Assembly: GCF_001753675.2 (NCBI RefSeq)
Contig: NZ_MJUW02000098.1
Location: forward strand, 1-49,179
Direction: 5' to 3'
Length of the DNA stretch: 49,179 bases
DNA from: Candidatus Brocadia sapporoensis
GTDB lineage: Bacteria; Planctomycetota; Brocadiia; Brocadiales; Brocadiaceae
Shown here: in pieces, positions 28,604 to 38,296 of the stretch
How the letters are laid out: each line of letters starts with the position of its first letter
Position numbering within the stretch: position 1 is the stretch's first letter
Program-made: the position numbers and the translations under genes
The notes under the pieces: model-generated
What the model was told of the DNA's origin: nothing
Databases searched by the model: none
The model's input: only the letters and a program-made list of their open reading frames with translations

Positions 28604-29041
28604 ATGAGAAACAAGTTAACGTTAGGATTATTGAGACACAACGGTTTTACCTTATTGGAATTACTTATCGTTATGATTATAATTGGATTGCTTGCGGCAT
28701 TGATAGGCCCCAAGATGATCGGTCGCGTTGGTGAATCGCGCCAAACGGTTGCGAAACAGCAAATAGAAGGGTTTTCAAGCGCCCTGGAAATGTATAAGCT
28801 CGATACGACAAAATATCCCGCTCAGGAGCAGGGATTAGAGGCGCTAATAACAGAGCCTCAAGGAGTTTCCAACTGGAAAGGTCCGTATCTAAAGAAAAAG
28901 TTTGTCCCAAAAGACCCCTGGGGGAATAATTATATTTATATTTACCCTGGCGAACACGGAGATTATGACCTTGTCTCGTATGGATCGGACAGCAATGCCG
29001 GAGGAGAAGGCGAAGCTAAAGATGTGGTAAGTTGGGAATAA
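28604..29041 (+). CDS. gspG: Major type II secretion pseudopilin GspG
   Basis: A 145-residue major pseudopilin. The leader is short and basic, the cleavage site is NGFTLLE, and the N-terminal helix is followed by the GspG signature: KYPAQEQGLEAL, WKGPYLKK, DPWGNNYIY and YDLVSYGSDSNAGGEGEAKD (calcium-binding loop). GGAG lies 8 bases before the ATG at 28604. It polymerises into the periplasmic pseudopilus. gspE follows after 43 bases; the rest of the secretion system is not in the window. Confidence 0.93.
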   Translation: MRNKLTLGLLRHNGFTLLELLIVMIIIGLLAALIGPKMIGRVGESRQTVAKQQIEGFSSALEMYKLDTTKYPAQEQGLEALITEPQGVSNWKGPYLKKKFVPKDPWGNNYIYIYPGEHGDYDLVSYGSDSNAGGEGEAKDVVSWE

Positions 29042-29084
29042 AGTTGAAGTACAGACGTTTTGAGGGTCTTACAGATTTTCCATC

Positions 29085-30782
29085 ATGAATCAAACCTTAA
29101 TAAAAAATATCGGGGAAGCGCTACTTGAAATTGGCAAAGTGAATCGGGCTGATTTAGACCGTGCGCTGGAAGTTCAAAGACAAACGAAGCAAAAGCTCGG
29201 ACGCATTTTTATTGATTTAGGAACGGTTTCGGAAGAAGACCTTCGTCTTGCCTATAGCAGATTATTGCAGATACCGGTTTGGGAAAAAAAGAAAGACGAT
29301 CGTTATCCGCTGATTGAAAACGTTCCTAAAGTCTTTCTGCTGGCAAATCGTGTACTTCCCCTGTGTTTGAATAACGGGGTACTGGAGATTGCCCTTGCTG
29401 ATCCTCAGGATTCATTGTTGGCGGAGACGATCGCATTGGCAACAAATAAAGAAATACGGATTTTTGCAGGTTGTGAAAAGGATATTTTAGCCTCTCTTGA
29501 AACGATGTATGAGGGTGAGGTTAAAGAAGAAGAAGACGGGATGACTTCCAGTATCGAAGTCAAAGATGATGTAGAGCATCTACGGGATATGGCTTCAGAA
29601 GCACCCGTGATACGACTTGTAAACAGCATATTAACAAAGGCTATTGAAATAGGGGCGAGCGATATACACCTGGAGCTTTTTGAGAAAAACACACGTTTGC
29701 GTTATCGTACGGACGGTGTTTTGCAAGAAATGGTTCCTCCCCCGCGCGAGCTCTACAATGCGATTATTTCACGTATTAAGATTATGTCGAAGCTGAACAT
29801 TGCTGAAAAACGGCTGCCTCAGGATGGCCGGATCAAGATGAAAGTAGCGGGCAAGGAGGTAGACTTAAGGGTTTCAATCATCCCCATGAGTTATGGCGAG
29901 GGAGTGGTGATGAGGATTTTAGACCGGACGGCAGTTACACTCAATTTGGAAAAATTGGGTTTTAATCAGGAATTTTTAATGAAATTTCGGAAAATGGTAA
30001 GTAAGCCAGAAGGGATGTTGCTTGTGACAGGCCCTACGGGAAGTGGAAAAACAACGACTTTGTATGCCGTACTTAAAGAACTTGTCTCTCCTGAAATCAA
30101 GATTATAACCGTGGAAGACCCTGTAGAATACAGTATGGAGGGGGTGAACCAGATACAGGTAAATCCTCAGATTAATTTAACCTTTGCCTCCGGACTACGA
30201 TCCATTTTGAGACACGATCCCGATGTCGTTCTTATTGGAGAAATCAGAGATCGGGAAACGGCATCGATTGCTATACAGGCTTCTTTAACCGGGCACCTTG
30301 TTTTATCGACGCTTCACACAAACGATTCGGCATCCGCATTTACCCGCTTGATGGATATGGGGATGGAGGACTATTTAATCTCTTCATGTATTATTGGTGT
30401 TCTTGCACAGCGTTTGGTAAGGAAAATTTGCGGGAAGTGCCGCGAAGCGTTTGTGCCAGGCGATGATTTACGCCAGACGCTGAAGATGCCGGCAGGGGAA
30501 TATTTATACAGGCCCAAGGGCTGTGACGAGTGTAGCAATACCGGATTTAAAGGCCGAAAGTGTATTGCAGAGTTTCTCTGTGTGGATGACACCATACGCC
30601 GGCTCATTCTTGCTCATAAGGATTCCAGTGAGATTATGAAAGAAGCTGTCAGGGGTGGGACAAAAAGCTTGTGGGTGGACGGGCTGGAATCGGTTCGCAG
30701 GGGAGAAACAACGCTGGAAGAGTTATTGCGGGTATCGTCTGATACACAAGAAGAACAGACATTGTTTGTGCCATTACGCTAA
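29085..30782 (+). CDS. gspE: Type II secretion ATPase GspE
   Basis: A 565-residue secretion ATPase that drives pseudopilus assembly from the cytoplasmic side. It has an N-terminal MshEN-type domain (about 1-150), a linker, and an ATPase core. The core carries Walker A GPTGSGKTT, the Asp box, Walker B DPDVVLIGEIRD and the His box. A tetra-Cys zinc motif (CGKC ... CDEC) lies near residues 450-490. The neighbouring gspG favours GspE over a type IV pilus PilB. Only E, G and H-like genes of the system are present here. Confidence 0.93.
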   Translation: MNQTLIKNIGEALLEIGKVNRADLDRALEVQRQTKQKLGRIFIDLGTVSEEDLRLAYSRLLQIPVWEKKKDDRYPLIENVPKVFLLANRVLPLCLNNGVLEIALADPQDSLLAETIALATNKEIRIFAGCEKDILASLETMYEGEVKEEEDGMTSSIEVKDDVEHLRDMASEAPVIRLVNSILTKAIEIGASDIHLELFEKNTRLRYRTDGVLQEMVPPPRELYNAIISRIKIMSKLNIAEKRLPQDGRIKMKVAGKEVDLRVSIIPMSYGEGVVMRILDRTAVTLNLEKLGFNQEFLMKFRKMVSKPEGMLLVTGPTGSGKTTTLYAVLKELVSPEIKIITVEDPVEYSMEGVNQIQVNPQINLTFASGLRSILRHDPDVVLIGEIRDRETASIAIQASLTGHLVLSTLHTNDSASAFTRLMDMGMEDYLISSCIIGVLAQRLVRKICGKCREAFVPGDDLRQTLKMPAGEYLYRPKGCDECSNTGFKGRKCIAEFLCVDDTIRRLILAHKDSSEIMKEAVRGGTKSLWVDGLESVRRGETTLEELLRVSSDTQEEQTLFVPLR

Positions 30783-30943
30783 AAAAGGCACAATTATGAG
30801 GAAAAGACAGACCCGTTTTTTTGTTAATATAATTGGTAGTTATGCCGATAATTTCCAGTACAAAACGATGGTTGTTAGTAGTGCAGCAATAATTTCTTAT
30901 CGCTATGACTGATGATAATTATAATGTGGGAGGAAGTATAAAC

Positions 30944-31171
30944 ATGCATAATAAATTTCTGGAAGCTATCGGTGTAAATGGAATAGATCTAAAAAAATAT
31001 CCCGTGGAACATCTCCCGCGCATACTTCATCTCAGCATGATTATTAAAAATACCTGTTTTTGGATGAAAGACTCAATTATTCCATACCGTTTGTTATCAA
31101 CACAAGAACAAACGAAGATTATAGAGGAATTTGTACAATCTATCATTGCCTTTCAACTGAAGGAAGTTTAG
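30944..31171 (+). CDS. Small hypothetical protein
   Basis: A 75-residue protein with no family I recognise. It is predicted mainly helical, with no signal peptide or membrane segment. GGAGG about 10 bases upstream supports the ATG at 30944 over the ATG at 30905. It follows gspE by about 160 bases on the same strand; any link to secretion is unproven. Confidence 0.5.
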   Translation: MHNKFLEAIGVNGIDLKKYPVEHLPRILHLSMIIKNTCFWMKDSIIPYRLLSTQEQTKIIEEFVQSIIAFQLKEV

Positions 31172-31512
31172 AATAACGCATTTATAAAAGACTTCCTACA
31201 CGCACCTGCCACGTCATCTCTCAGATTGTATACCACGCATTAAGATTTACCTGTCCATTAATCTCATCCTTTGCTCATCATTAAATCTGTGTTTGTATCT
31301 CCCTGCGATTAATCTGTATCCATTCAAAAAGACGGATTCATAGAACAATGCATACCTAAATATTACATTGACATATATAACCGCTTAATGCTAAATTTGC
31401 AGTTACACAGCTTGCACTTCCTCTCTGGGGAGCGAAAAGAAACGTAGAGGATTGTGGACAAGGCGCACTTTATTGAAGATGAACTGCAGAAGCAAATTCG
31501 GGAAGGGTTTAT
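31172..31512 (+). promoter_or_regulatory. Gene-free gap with promoter candidate before pepA
   Basis: No gene is supported in this 341-base gap. TTGACA at 31368-31373 is followed after 18 bases by TAAATT (31392-31397), a plausible sigma70 promoter for pepA. Upstream, four ATTAA(A/G)-type short repeats occur at about 31239, 31257, 31280 and 31308. A 20-codon GTG frame at 31454-31516, preceded by AGAGGA, overlaps the pepA ATG as ATGA and might couple translation. Confidence 0.35.
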
Positions 31513-33033
31513 ATGAAAATTAATGTAAAAATTGGAACCGTTGAAAAAGAAGCTGCAGAGATACTGGTTTTTTACTTGTATGAGGATATGAGAATCATGA
31601 GCGAAGCACTCGCCCATTGTAATAAGGCATTACACAATAGTATCTCTGAATTAATAAAGAAAAAAGAGTTTAGTGCCAAACTCAACAAGACGATGGTGTT
31701 GCCTACGTATGGAAAAATTCCTGCAAAACGCGTTCTGTTGGTGGGTTTGGGTAAGAAAAAAGAGGTAACACTAGACAAAATAAGACAGGCAGCAGGCATT
31801 ACAACCAGCACTGTGCGCGACATGGGTATCAGTGAGGGCACCACGGTGACAGACTCACTGGATATTTTTATCCCGCCAAGCGAGTGGTGTCAGGCTTACG
31901 TAGAAGGCGCACTGCTTTCTCTTTACAAATACCAAAGATATAAATATATTTCACCGGAAGAACGACACGAACTTAAGATGCTAACTCTTCTCGTATCTCG
32001 GAAAGATACATTAACGACAATTCACGATGCTGTTAAATATGGGAAAATAGTTGCTGATGCTGTCTGTTTCACACGCGATCTCATTAACACACCTTCACGG
32101 GATAAAACCCCCGCTATTTTAGCGGATCATGCTGTAAAAATGGCCAAGGAACTTGATATTCATTATAAAGTGATGTCTTCGCCAGAGTTGAAAAAACTCG
32201 GGATGGGTGGTTTATTAGGCGTTGCTCAAGGAAGTGCCCAGTCGCCTAAGTTTATTATACTCGAATATAATGCCCGCACTAAGGGTCAGGACACCATTGT
32301 GTTTGTCGGAAAAGGGATTACCTTTGACTCAGGGGGAATTTGTTTAAAACAGGCCAAAGATATGGATCAGATGAAAAGTGATATGTCTGGCGCTGCTGCT
32401 GTTATGGGGGCTATGATGGCGGTGTCGAAAATGAAGGTTCCACAGCACATTATTGGTCTGATTCCATGCACTGAAAATATGCCCGGTGGTTCGGCAATGA
32501 AACCGGGCGATGTTATTACCTTCCATTCAGGCAAGACCGCAGAGGTTACAAATACGGACGCGGAGGGGCGCTTGATTTTGGCGGATGCATTGGCATACGC
32601 GGGAAGCTATCATCCCCAAGCGGTGATTGACCTTGCAACTCTAACCGGGTCTTGTGTGGTTGCTTTGGGCACGGTTGTTACTGGTATGATGGGAAATAAC
32701 GAAGAGTTAAAAAAAAGAGTCCGGATTGCTGGTGAAAGATCATGGGAAAGAGTGTGGGAACTTCCCCTCTGGGAGGAATATCAGGAACAAATCAAGAGCG
32801 ATATTGCAGATATTAAAAATGTGGGAGGTCCTTATGGAGGAGCCATCACTGCAGCCTGTTTTTTAAGTAAATTTGCAGAAAAATATCCTTGGGTGCACCT
32901 TGATATTGCCGGTACCGCATGGTGTGAGAAAAACGGCGCATATACTCAAAAAGGAGCCTCTGGCGTTGGCGTTCGATTGCTGGTGCAATTAGTCAGAAAC
33001 TGGACCAGATTCCCCAGGAAGACATCTTTGTAA
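31513..33033 (+). CDS. pepA: Leucyl aminopeptidase (M17)
   Basis: A 506-residue cytosolic di-zinc aminopeptidase that removes N-terminal residues from peptides. The catalytic domain has the metal and active-site segments VGKGITFDSGGICLK and KSDMSGAAAVMGAM, and the M17 signature NTDAEGRL, followed by ATLTG. In E. coli PepA also binds DNA; this cannot be judged here. GGGAAGGG lies 5 bases before the ATG. It is followed by uvrA after 17 bases, so the two are probably co-transcribed. Confidence 0.95.
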   Translation: MKINVKIGTVEKEAAEILVFYLYEDMRIMSEALAHCNKALHNSISELIKKKEFSAKLNKTMVLPTYGKIPAKRVLLVGLGKKKEVTLDKIRQAAGITTSTVRDMGISEGTTVTDSLDIFIPPSEWCQAYVEGALLSLYKYQRYKYISPEERHELKMLTLLVSRKDTLTTIHDAVKYGKIVADAVCFTRDLINTPSRDKTPAILADHAVKMAKELDIHYKVMSSPELKKLGMGGLLGVAQGSAQSPKFIILEYNARTKGQDTIVFVGKGITFDSGGICLKQAKDMDQMKSDMSGAAAVMGAMMAVSKMKVPQHIIGLIPCTENMPGGSAMKPGDVITFHSGKTAEVTNTDAEGRLILADALAYAGSYHPQAVIDLATLTGSCVVALGTVVTGMMGNNEELKKRVRIAGERSWERVWELPLWEEYQEQIKSDIADIKNVGGPYGGAITAACFLSKFAEKYPWVHLDIAGTAWCEKNGAYTQKGASGVGVRLLVQLVRNWTRFPRKTSL

Positions 33034-33050
33034 GTAAATGTGACAGGAGT

Positions 33051-35876
33051 ATGATTGAAGGAATGATGAGTACAAAACAGAGCAATTGCAACAATGCCAT
33101 TGTTATCAGAGGTGCCAGAGAGCACAATCTGAAAGGGATCCATGTTAATATTCCACGCGATCGGATAACTGTTATTACGGGCATTAGTGGCTCAGGGAAA
33201 TCTTCCCTTGCATTTGATACCATTTATGCGGAAGGACAGCGACGCTATATAGAAAGCCTTTCTACGTATGCACGACAGTTTTTAGATCAAATCCAAAAAC
33301 CGGATGTAGAATTCATCGAAGGGCTTCCCCCCACCATTGCTATTGAACAGCGCATCAGTCCGCCCAGCTCACGTTCTACGGTGGCAACCGTTACGGAGAT
33401 CTATGACTATTTACGGTTATTATACGCGAGGATCGGCACTCCTTATTGTTATCAGTGTAAGTGTATTATTTCCCGACAAACGATTGACCAGATGATACAA
33501 AAAATCATGGAAATTCCTCAAGGGACCAGGATTATGCTCCTTGCCCCTCTTGTTAAAGGGAAAAAAGGAGAGCACCGGGAGATATTTAAATCGATACTAC
33601 AAAAAGGTTTTGTGCGCGCACGTGTCGATGGTGACATTATAGAACTTACAGCAATTCCAAAATTGGCGCGGTATAAAGCTCATGAAATTGATGTAGTCGT
33701 TGATCGTCTGGTTATGAAAAATGATATCCAGGCACGTCTGCACAATTCTGTGGAAATATGCCTTAAAATAGGCGAAGGGGTAATGCTGGTAAACCAGGAA
33801 CGCGAAAAATCACGGGCAGATATTCTCCTCAGTGAACGATATGCCTGTCCCACATGCGGTAGTGGTTACGAAGAGCTGACGCCACGCATGTTTTCTTTTA
33901 ACAGTCCTTACGGTGCATGCCCATCCTGTAATGGAATGGGAAATTGCCTTGATTTTGACCCGGAGTTAATTGTTCCTGATAAAGGTAAGAGCATAAAAGA
34001 AGGTGCCATTGATGCCTGGAAACAATGGGGGGCACTTACCCAGAATCATTATGATAACCAAATCAAGGAATTTGCAAAAAGCTTCTCTGTTCCTTTGCAT
34101 AAGCCTTTTACGAAACTGCCAAAAGAGGCACGGGATGCCTTGCTCTTTGGCAGGAAAGATTTTGAAGGGGTGATTCCCAACCTCAGACGCATCTATGAAA
34201 AAACAGCGAGCGAACACATTTTGAAACGACTTTCCAGCTATATGAGTTACCGGGCGTGTACTGCCTGTAACGGAGCACGACTGAGAATAGAATCTCTTTC
34301 GGTAAAAATAGATCATAAGTCAATTCAAGAGATAATGAACCTCACGACAGAAGAAGCCCTGAAGTTTTTTACCAAGTTAAGATTGGAAGGACAACAGGCA
34401 ATAATTGCCAGACCGATCCTGAAAGAAATACAAAACAAGCTTCGCTTTATGATAGAGGTGGGATTACACTATATAACCCTGGGACGCAGCAGTGACTCCC
34501 TATCCGGAGGCGAAGCCCAGAGAACAAGGCTTGCCGCGCAAGTTGGCTCAGGTCTTGTTGGTGTATGTTACGTATTGGATGAGCCAACGATAGGGCTTCA
34601 TTCACGGGATAGTGAACGGCTTCTTCGGGCGCTAAAAAGTCTTCGTGATTATGGGAATACGGTCATCCTTGTAGAACATGACGAACACACCATTCGCCAT
34701 GCGGATTATATCATAGACCTTGGCCCAGGAGCGGGCGAACGCGGCGGCAGTATTGTTGCTTGCGGTACCTTACATGAAATTGTCGATAACCCTGATTCAT
34801 TAACCGGCCAATATCTCAACCAAACATTAAAAATTGAACTTCCGGCAAAGAGGCGTAAAATCAATATGGGCCATTCTCTTGAGATAAGAGGCGCTTGTGC
34901 TCATAACTTAAAGTCTATTACCGTGAAATTCCCGCTGAAAACTTTTTGTTGTGTTACCGGAGTATCCGGTTCTGGCAAGAGCACCCTCGTTAACGATATC
35001 CTGTATCGGGCTCTTACGAGGTTGTTGTACGATAGTTATGAGGTGCCGGGAGAGCATAATGCCGTTCTTGGTACGGAACATATTGATAAAGTTATAGAAA
35101 TTGATCAGTCGCCTATTGGACGCACACCACGCTCGAATCCTGCAACGTATACAAAGGCATTTGATATGATTCGTTCTCTTTTTGCACGGACACAGGAAGC
35201 AAAAGTTCGTGGTTATACCGCCGGGAGATACAGTTTTAATATTAGCGGTGGACGATGTGAGGGTTGTAAGGGACAAGGAATAAAAAAAGTAGAGATGAAT
35301 TTTCTGCCTGATATGTATGTTCTGTGTGAAGAATGTAAAGGGAAGCGATATAACAAAGTAACCCTGGAAGTTACTTACAAAGATAAAAGCATTTCTGATG
35401 TCCTTGACATGCGTATCGAAGAGGCCCACCAGTTTTTTAAGAATGTTTCAAAAATAGAACGGATCTTACACACGCTCAACGATGTTGGGCTGGGCTATAT
35501 TAAATTGGGACAGTCAAGCACGACTCTGTCTGGCGGAGAATCGCAGAGGATAAAGCTCGCAACAGAACTTTCCCGTCACGAAACAGGGAAAACCCTTTAT
35601 ATTCTTGACGAGCCTACGACAGGTCTCCATTTTGCTGATATTCAGCAGCTTTTGAAAATTTTACACAGACTAGTCGATTTGGGAAACACGGTGCTGGTGA
35701 TAGAACACAACCTGGAGGTCGTTAAGACAGCAGATTACATCATTGATTTAGGGCCAGAAGGAGGAGCAAAGGGGGGCGAAGTTGTAGCGGCAGGCACCCC
35801 AGAACAGGTTGCGAAAAATGAACGATCTTATACAGGGAAATTTTTAAGAAAAGTCCTTCAGCGAAATGAAAGATAA
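33051..35876 (+). CDS. uvrA: Excinuclease ABC subunit A
   Basis: A 941-residue damage-recognition ATPase of nucleotide excision repair. It contains two ABC ATPase modules with Walker A GISGSGKSSL and GVSGSGKSTL, and two signature motifs (LSGGEAQRTRL, LSGGESQRIKL). Zinc modules are CPTCGSGYEEL ... CPSCNG and CEGCKGQG ... CEECKGKRY. AGGAG ends one base before the ATG at 33051; the ATG at 33063, four codons later, is spaced better and may be the true start. Length is typical. Confidence 0.97.
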   Translation: MIEGMMSTKQSNCNNAIVIRGAREHNLKGIHVNIPRDRITVITGISGSGKSSLAFDTIYAEGQRRYIESLSTYARQFLDQIQKPDVEFIEGLPPTIAIEQRISPPSSRSTVATVTEIYDYLRLLYARIGTPYCYQCKCIISRQTIDQMIQKIMEIPQGTRIMLLAPLVKGKKGEHREIFKSILQKGFVRARVDGDIIELTAIPKLARYKAHEIDVVVDRLVMKNDIQARLHNSVEICLKIGEGVMLVNQEREKSRADILLSERYACPTCGSGYEELTPRMFSFNSPYGACPSCNGMGNCLDFDPELIVPDKGKSIKEGAIDAWKQWGALTQNHYDNQIKEFAKSFSVPLHKPFTKLPKEARDALLFGRKDFEGVIPNLRRIYEKTASEHILKRLSSYMSYRACTACNGARLRIESLSVKIDHKSIQEIMNLTTEEALKFFTKLRLEGQQAIIARPILKEIQNKLRFMIEVGLHYITLGRSSDSLSGGEAQRTRLAAQVGSGLVGVCYVLDEPTIGLHSRDSERLLRALKSLRDYGNTVILVEHDEHTIRHADYIIDLGPGAGERGGSIVACGTLHEIVDNPDSLTGQYLNQTLKIELPAKRRKINMGHSLEIRGACAHNLKSITVKFPLKTFCCVTGVSGSGKSTLVNDILYRALTRLLYDSYEVPGEHNAVLGTEHIDKVIEIDQSPIGRTPRSNPATYTKAFDMIRSLFARTQEAKVRGYTAGRYSFNISGGRCEGCKGQGIKKVEMNFLPDMYVLCEECKGKRYNKVTLEVTYKDKSISDVLDMRIEEAHQFFKNVSKIERILHTLNDVGLGYIKLGQSSTTLSGGESQRIKLATELSRHETGKTLYILDEPTTGLHFADIQQLLKILHRLVDLGNTVLVIEHNLEVVKTADYIIDLGPEGGAKGGEVVAAGTPEQVAKNERSYTGKFLRKVLQRNER

Positions 35877-35969
35877 TGAGGGAGTTATCTGTATGTTCCT
35901 GAAAAATGGTTTTTGGTGCATACGGGATATGTTTGTTGCGCGATACCACCTTTTATACGGCGAGCATCC

Positions 35970-35998
35970 TTGACATTCAAGGTGTGAAAGAATATAGT
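35970..35998 (+). promoter_or_regulatory. Sigma70-type promoter for nifU-nifS
   Basis: TTGACA (35970-35975) and TATAGT (35993-35998) are separated by 17 bases. Transcription would begin near 36005 and give a leader of about 120 bases before nifU. The leader has no clear hairpin. This suggests that nifUS is expressed independently of uvrA. Confidence 0.6.
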
Positions 35999-36124
35999 TA
36001 CTTTTAAAATATAAAAATAGGAAAGTAAGTAGTTTCTGTTACAAAGGCCATTTTGAAAATGAGAATTGCCGAAAAGAAACAAGTAGCGGAGATTCTCTGT
36101 GATTAGTTTAGAAAGGAATGCCGC

Positions 36125-36979
36125 GTGTGGGATTATTCTGAAAAAGTGAAGGATCATTTTTTTCATCCAAGAAATGTAGGCGAAATTGAAAATCCGGATG
36201 CCGTGGGTGAAGTGGGCAGTTTAGCTTGCGGAGATGCGCTAAAATTGATGCTAAAACTGGATACTTCAGGCCGCATTGTGGATGTAAAATTTAAAACGTT
36301 TGGATGTGGAAGTGCCATTGCCTCTGCGAGCGCCTTGACAGAGATAATTAAAGGAAAGACCTTGGATGAGGCAGGGAAAATTACGGACAACGACATCGCA
36401 AAATATCTTGATGGGTTGCCGGAGCAGAAAATGCATTGTTCTGTGATGGGCCGGGAGGCCCTGGAAGCAGCTATTGCAAGTTACCACGGATTAAAGATAG
36501 AAAAACCGGTTGATGAAGGTGTGATTGTCTGCAAATGTTTTGGAGTAACAGATAATAAGATCATGCATGAGGTGAGAGAGCATAAATTAACAACCATCGA
36601 GCAGGTAACAAATTACTGTAAGGCAGGTGGTGGCTGTGGCTCATGTCATCCGAAGATCCAGGCTATCATAAATGAGGTATGGCAGAAAGAAAAAGAGAAA
36701 GCAATGATTGAAATGGTTAGGAGTCCCGTTAAAAAGCTGACAAATATACAAAAGATGAAGTTAATACAGGAAACCATAGAAAGAGATATTCGGCCTACCC
36801 TTCAATCAGATGGAGGCGATGTTGAATTAATTGATATTGATGGAGACCGTGTTATGGTCTCATTTCGGGGAAGTTGTGCAGAATGTCCCAGTTCAAAAGT
36901 TACTTTAAAATCGACGGTGGAAGCGAAGTTAAGAGAGTTTGTGACAGATACGGTTATCGTTGAGGAGGTGGCTTCATGA
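36125..36979 (+). CDS. nifU: Full-length NifU Fe-S cluster assembly scaffold
   Basis: A 284-residue three-domain NifU. The U-type scaffold domain (about 1-125) carries Cys in LACGD, FGCGSA and MHCSV. The Bfd-like [2Fe-2S] domain (about 133-185) has CKC ... C ... CGSC. The NifU C-terminal domain (about 205-284) has CAEC (SCAECPSSKVTL). It assembles clusters from sulfur delivered by NifS. The start is GTG at 36125 with AAAGGAA upstream. Its stop overlaps the nifS start by 4 bases. It differs from the short scaffold at 1606. Confidence 0.95.
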   Translation: MWDYSEKVKDHFFHPRNVGEIENPDAVGEVGSLACGDALKLMLKLDTSGRIVDVKFKTFGCGSAIASASALTEIIKGKTLDEAGKITDNDIAKYLDGLPEQKMHCSVMGREALEAAIASYHGLKIEKPVDEGVIVCKCFGVTDNKIMHEVREHKLTTIEQVTNYCKAGGGCGSCHPKIQAIINEVWQKEKEKAMIEMVRSPVKKLTNIQKMKLIQETIERDIRPTLQSDGGDVELIDIDGDRVMVSFRGSCAECPSSKVTLKSTVEAKLREFVTDTVIVEEVAS

Positions 36980-38178
36980 AGGTTGTATACGCAGATAATA
37001 ATGCTACAACAAAGGTTGCTCCTGAGGTTGTAGAGGCTATGTTGCCGTATTTTACCGAGTATTATGGGAATCCTTCGAGTATGCACTCCTTTGGAGGCCA
37101 GGTAGCGAAAAAAATAGATGTTGCAAGACAGCAGGTGGCAGAGCTTGTTGGTGCAGACCCTGCGGAAGTGGTGTTTAGTAGTTGTGGTACGGAAAGCGAT
37201 AATGCAGCTATTTGGGGTATACTTCGGGCAAATCCGCGGAAAAGACATATCGTGACGACAAGGGTAGAGCACCCTGCAGTTTATAATTTGGGTAAATATT
37301 TGGTTCAGTGCGGTTATCATGTGACGGAATTGGGTGTAGATAGCAATGGGATGCTTAATTTGGATGAATTATCTGATGCAATACGTGAAGATACCGCGAT
37401 TGTGTCAATTATGTATGCAAATAATGAGACAGGAGTGATTTTTCCTATCGAGGAGATTGGTCAGATTGTAAAGGGTAAGGGTTCAATCCTCCATACGGAT
37501 GCGGTTCAAGCCGTAGGTAAAATACCACTGAATCTTTCAAAAAGTACGATAGACCTGTTAACCCTATCGGGCCATAAATTACACGCTCCAAAGGGGGTTG
37601 GCGCCCTCTTTGTTAGGAAGGGAATTACGTTTGCTCCTTTTATTATTGGGGGGCATCAGGAAAAGAATCGACGGGGAGGCACAGAAAATGTTCCTTCGAT
37701 TATTGGTCTTGGTAGGGCATGTGAATTGGCGAGGAATTATATAAATGAGGAATCGACCAAGATGAAACAATTAAGAGATAGGCTGGAAGAAGAGATTCTG
37801 AAAAAAGCACCGGATGCCAGGTTAAATGGACACAAAATGCAGCGTCTTCCGAATACGACGAACCTGAGTTTTGAATTTGTGGAGGGTGAGGCTATTTTAT
37901 TATTGCTGAACGAAAAAGGAATCTGTGCCTCGTCAGGTTCTGCCTGCACCTCTGGTTCGCTGGAACCATCACATGTGTTGAGAGCTATGGGTGTTCCCTT
38001 TACTGCAGTGCATGGTTCTGTAAGGCTTAGTTTAAGTCGATATAACACCATAGAAGATGTTCATTATATTATTGAACAACTTCCTCCAATTATCAGAAGG
38101 TTAAGGGAAATATCTCCTTACGGCAGCAGGGAAATGAAAATGAAGGAACAAGCCGCTAGGGTAGTGGCGGGGATGTAG
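36976..38178 (+). CDS. nifS: Cysteine desulfurase NifS
   Basis: A 400-residue PLP enzyme that converts cysteine to alanine and enzyme-bound persulfide. Unlike the paralogue at 215 it has every expected residue: HTDAVQAVGK, the PLP-binding Lys in LSGHKLHAPKGVGALFV, and the catalytic Cys loop SSGSACTSGSLEPSHVL. It overlaps nifU by 4 bases (ATGA), so the two are translationally coupled. It therefore serves as the intact reference copy in this window. Confidence 0.96.
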   Translation: MKVVYADNNATTKVAPEVVEAMLPYFTEYYGNPSSMHSFGGQVAKKIDVARQQVAELVGADPAEVVFSSCGTESDNAAIWGILRANPRKRHIVTTRVEHPAVYNLGKYLVQCGYHVTELGVDSNGMLNLDELSDAIREDTAIVSIMYANNETGVIFPIEEIGQIVKGKGSILHTDAVQAVGKIPLNLSKSTIDLLTLSGHKLHAPKGVGALFVRKGITFAPFIIGGHQEKNRRGGTENVPSIIGLGRACELARNYINEESTKMKQLRDRLEEEILKKAPDARLNGHKMQRLPNTTNLSFEFVEGEAILLLLNEKGICASSGSACTSGSLEPSHVLRAMGVPFTAVHGSVRLSLSRYNTIEDVHYIIEQLPPIIRRLREISPYGSREMKMKEQAARVVAGM

Positions 38179-38234
38179 TACCATGTTCTGATGATGAACA
38201 TGCCATTTTAATTGTGTTTGACAAAATCACAAAA

Positions 38235-38263
38235 AAAAGGGCGATCTCCAGGATCGCCCTTTT
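38235..38263. terminator. Bidirectional intrinsic terminator between nifS and degP
   Basis: AAAAGGGCGATC (38235-38246) and GATCGCCCTTTT (38252-38263) form a perfect 12-base stem with a 5-base loop. A-runs on one side and Ts on the other give a U-tract in both directions. It separates the convergent nifS and degP genes, 57 bases after nifS. Confidence 0.85.
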
Positions 38264-38296
38264 GAAATATTTTATTACGAGTTAAGTCGAAAAAAA

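Noticed and set aside
31454-31516. 20-codon GTG frame that overlaps the pepA start as ATGA
   Set aside because: Attractive as a translational coupler, but the peptide has no regulatory signature and pepA has its own ribosome binding site.
35893-35973. 26-codon frame after uvrA, with GGGAG 8 bases before the ATG
   Set aside because: It ends inside the nifU promoter and resembles no protein; a leader peptide is conceivable but unsupported.
36649-36660. CxxCH-like string (CGSCH) in NifU
   Set aside because: NifU is cytoplasmic, and the Cys belong to the Bfd-like [2Fe-2S] domain, so haem attachment is not expected.
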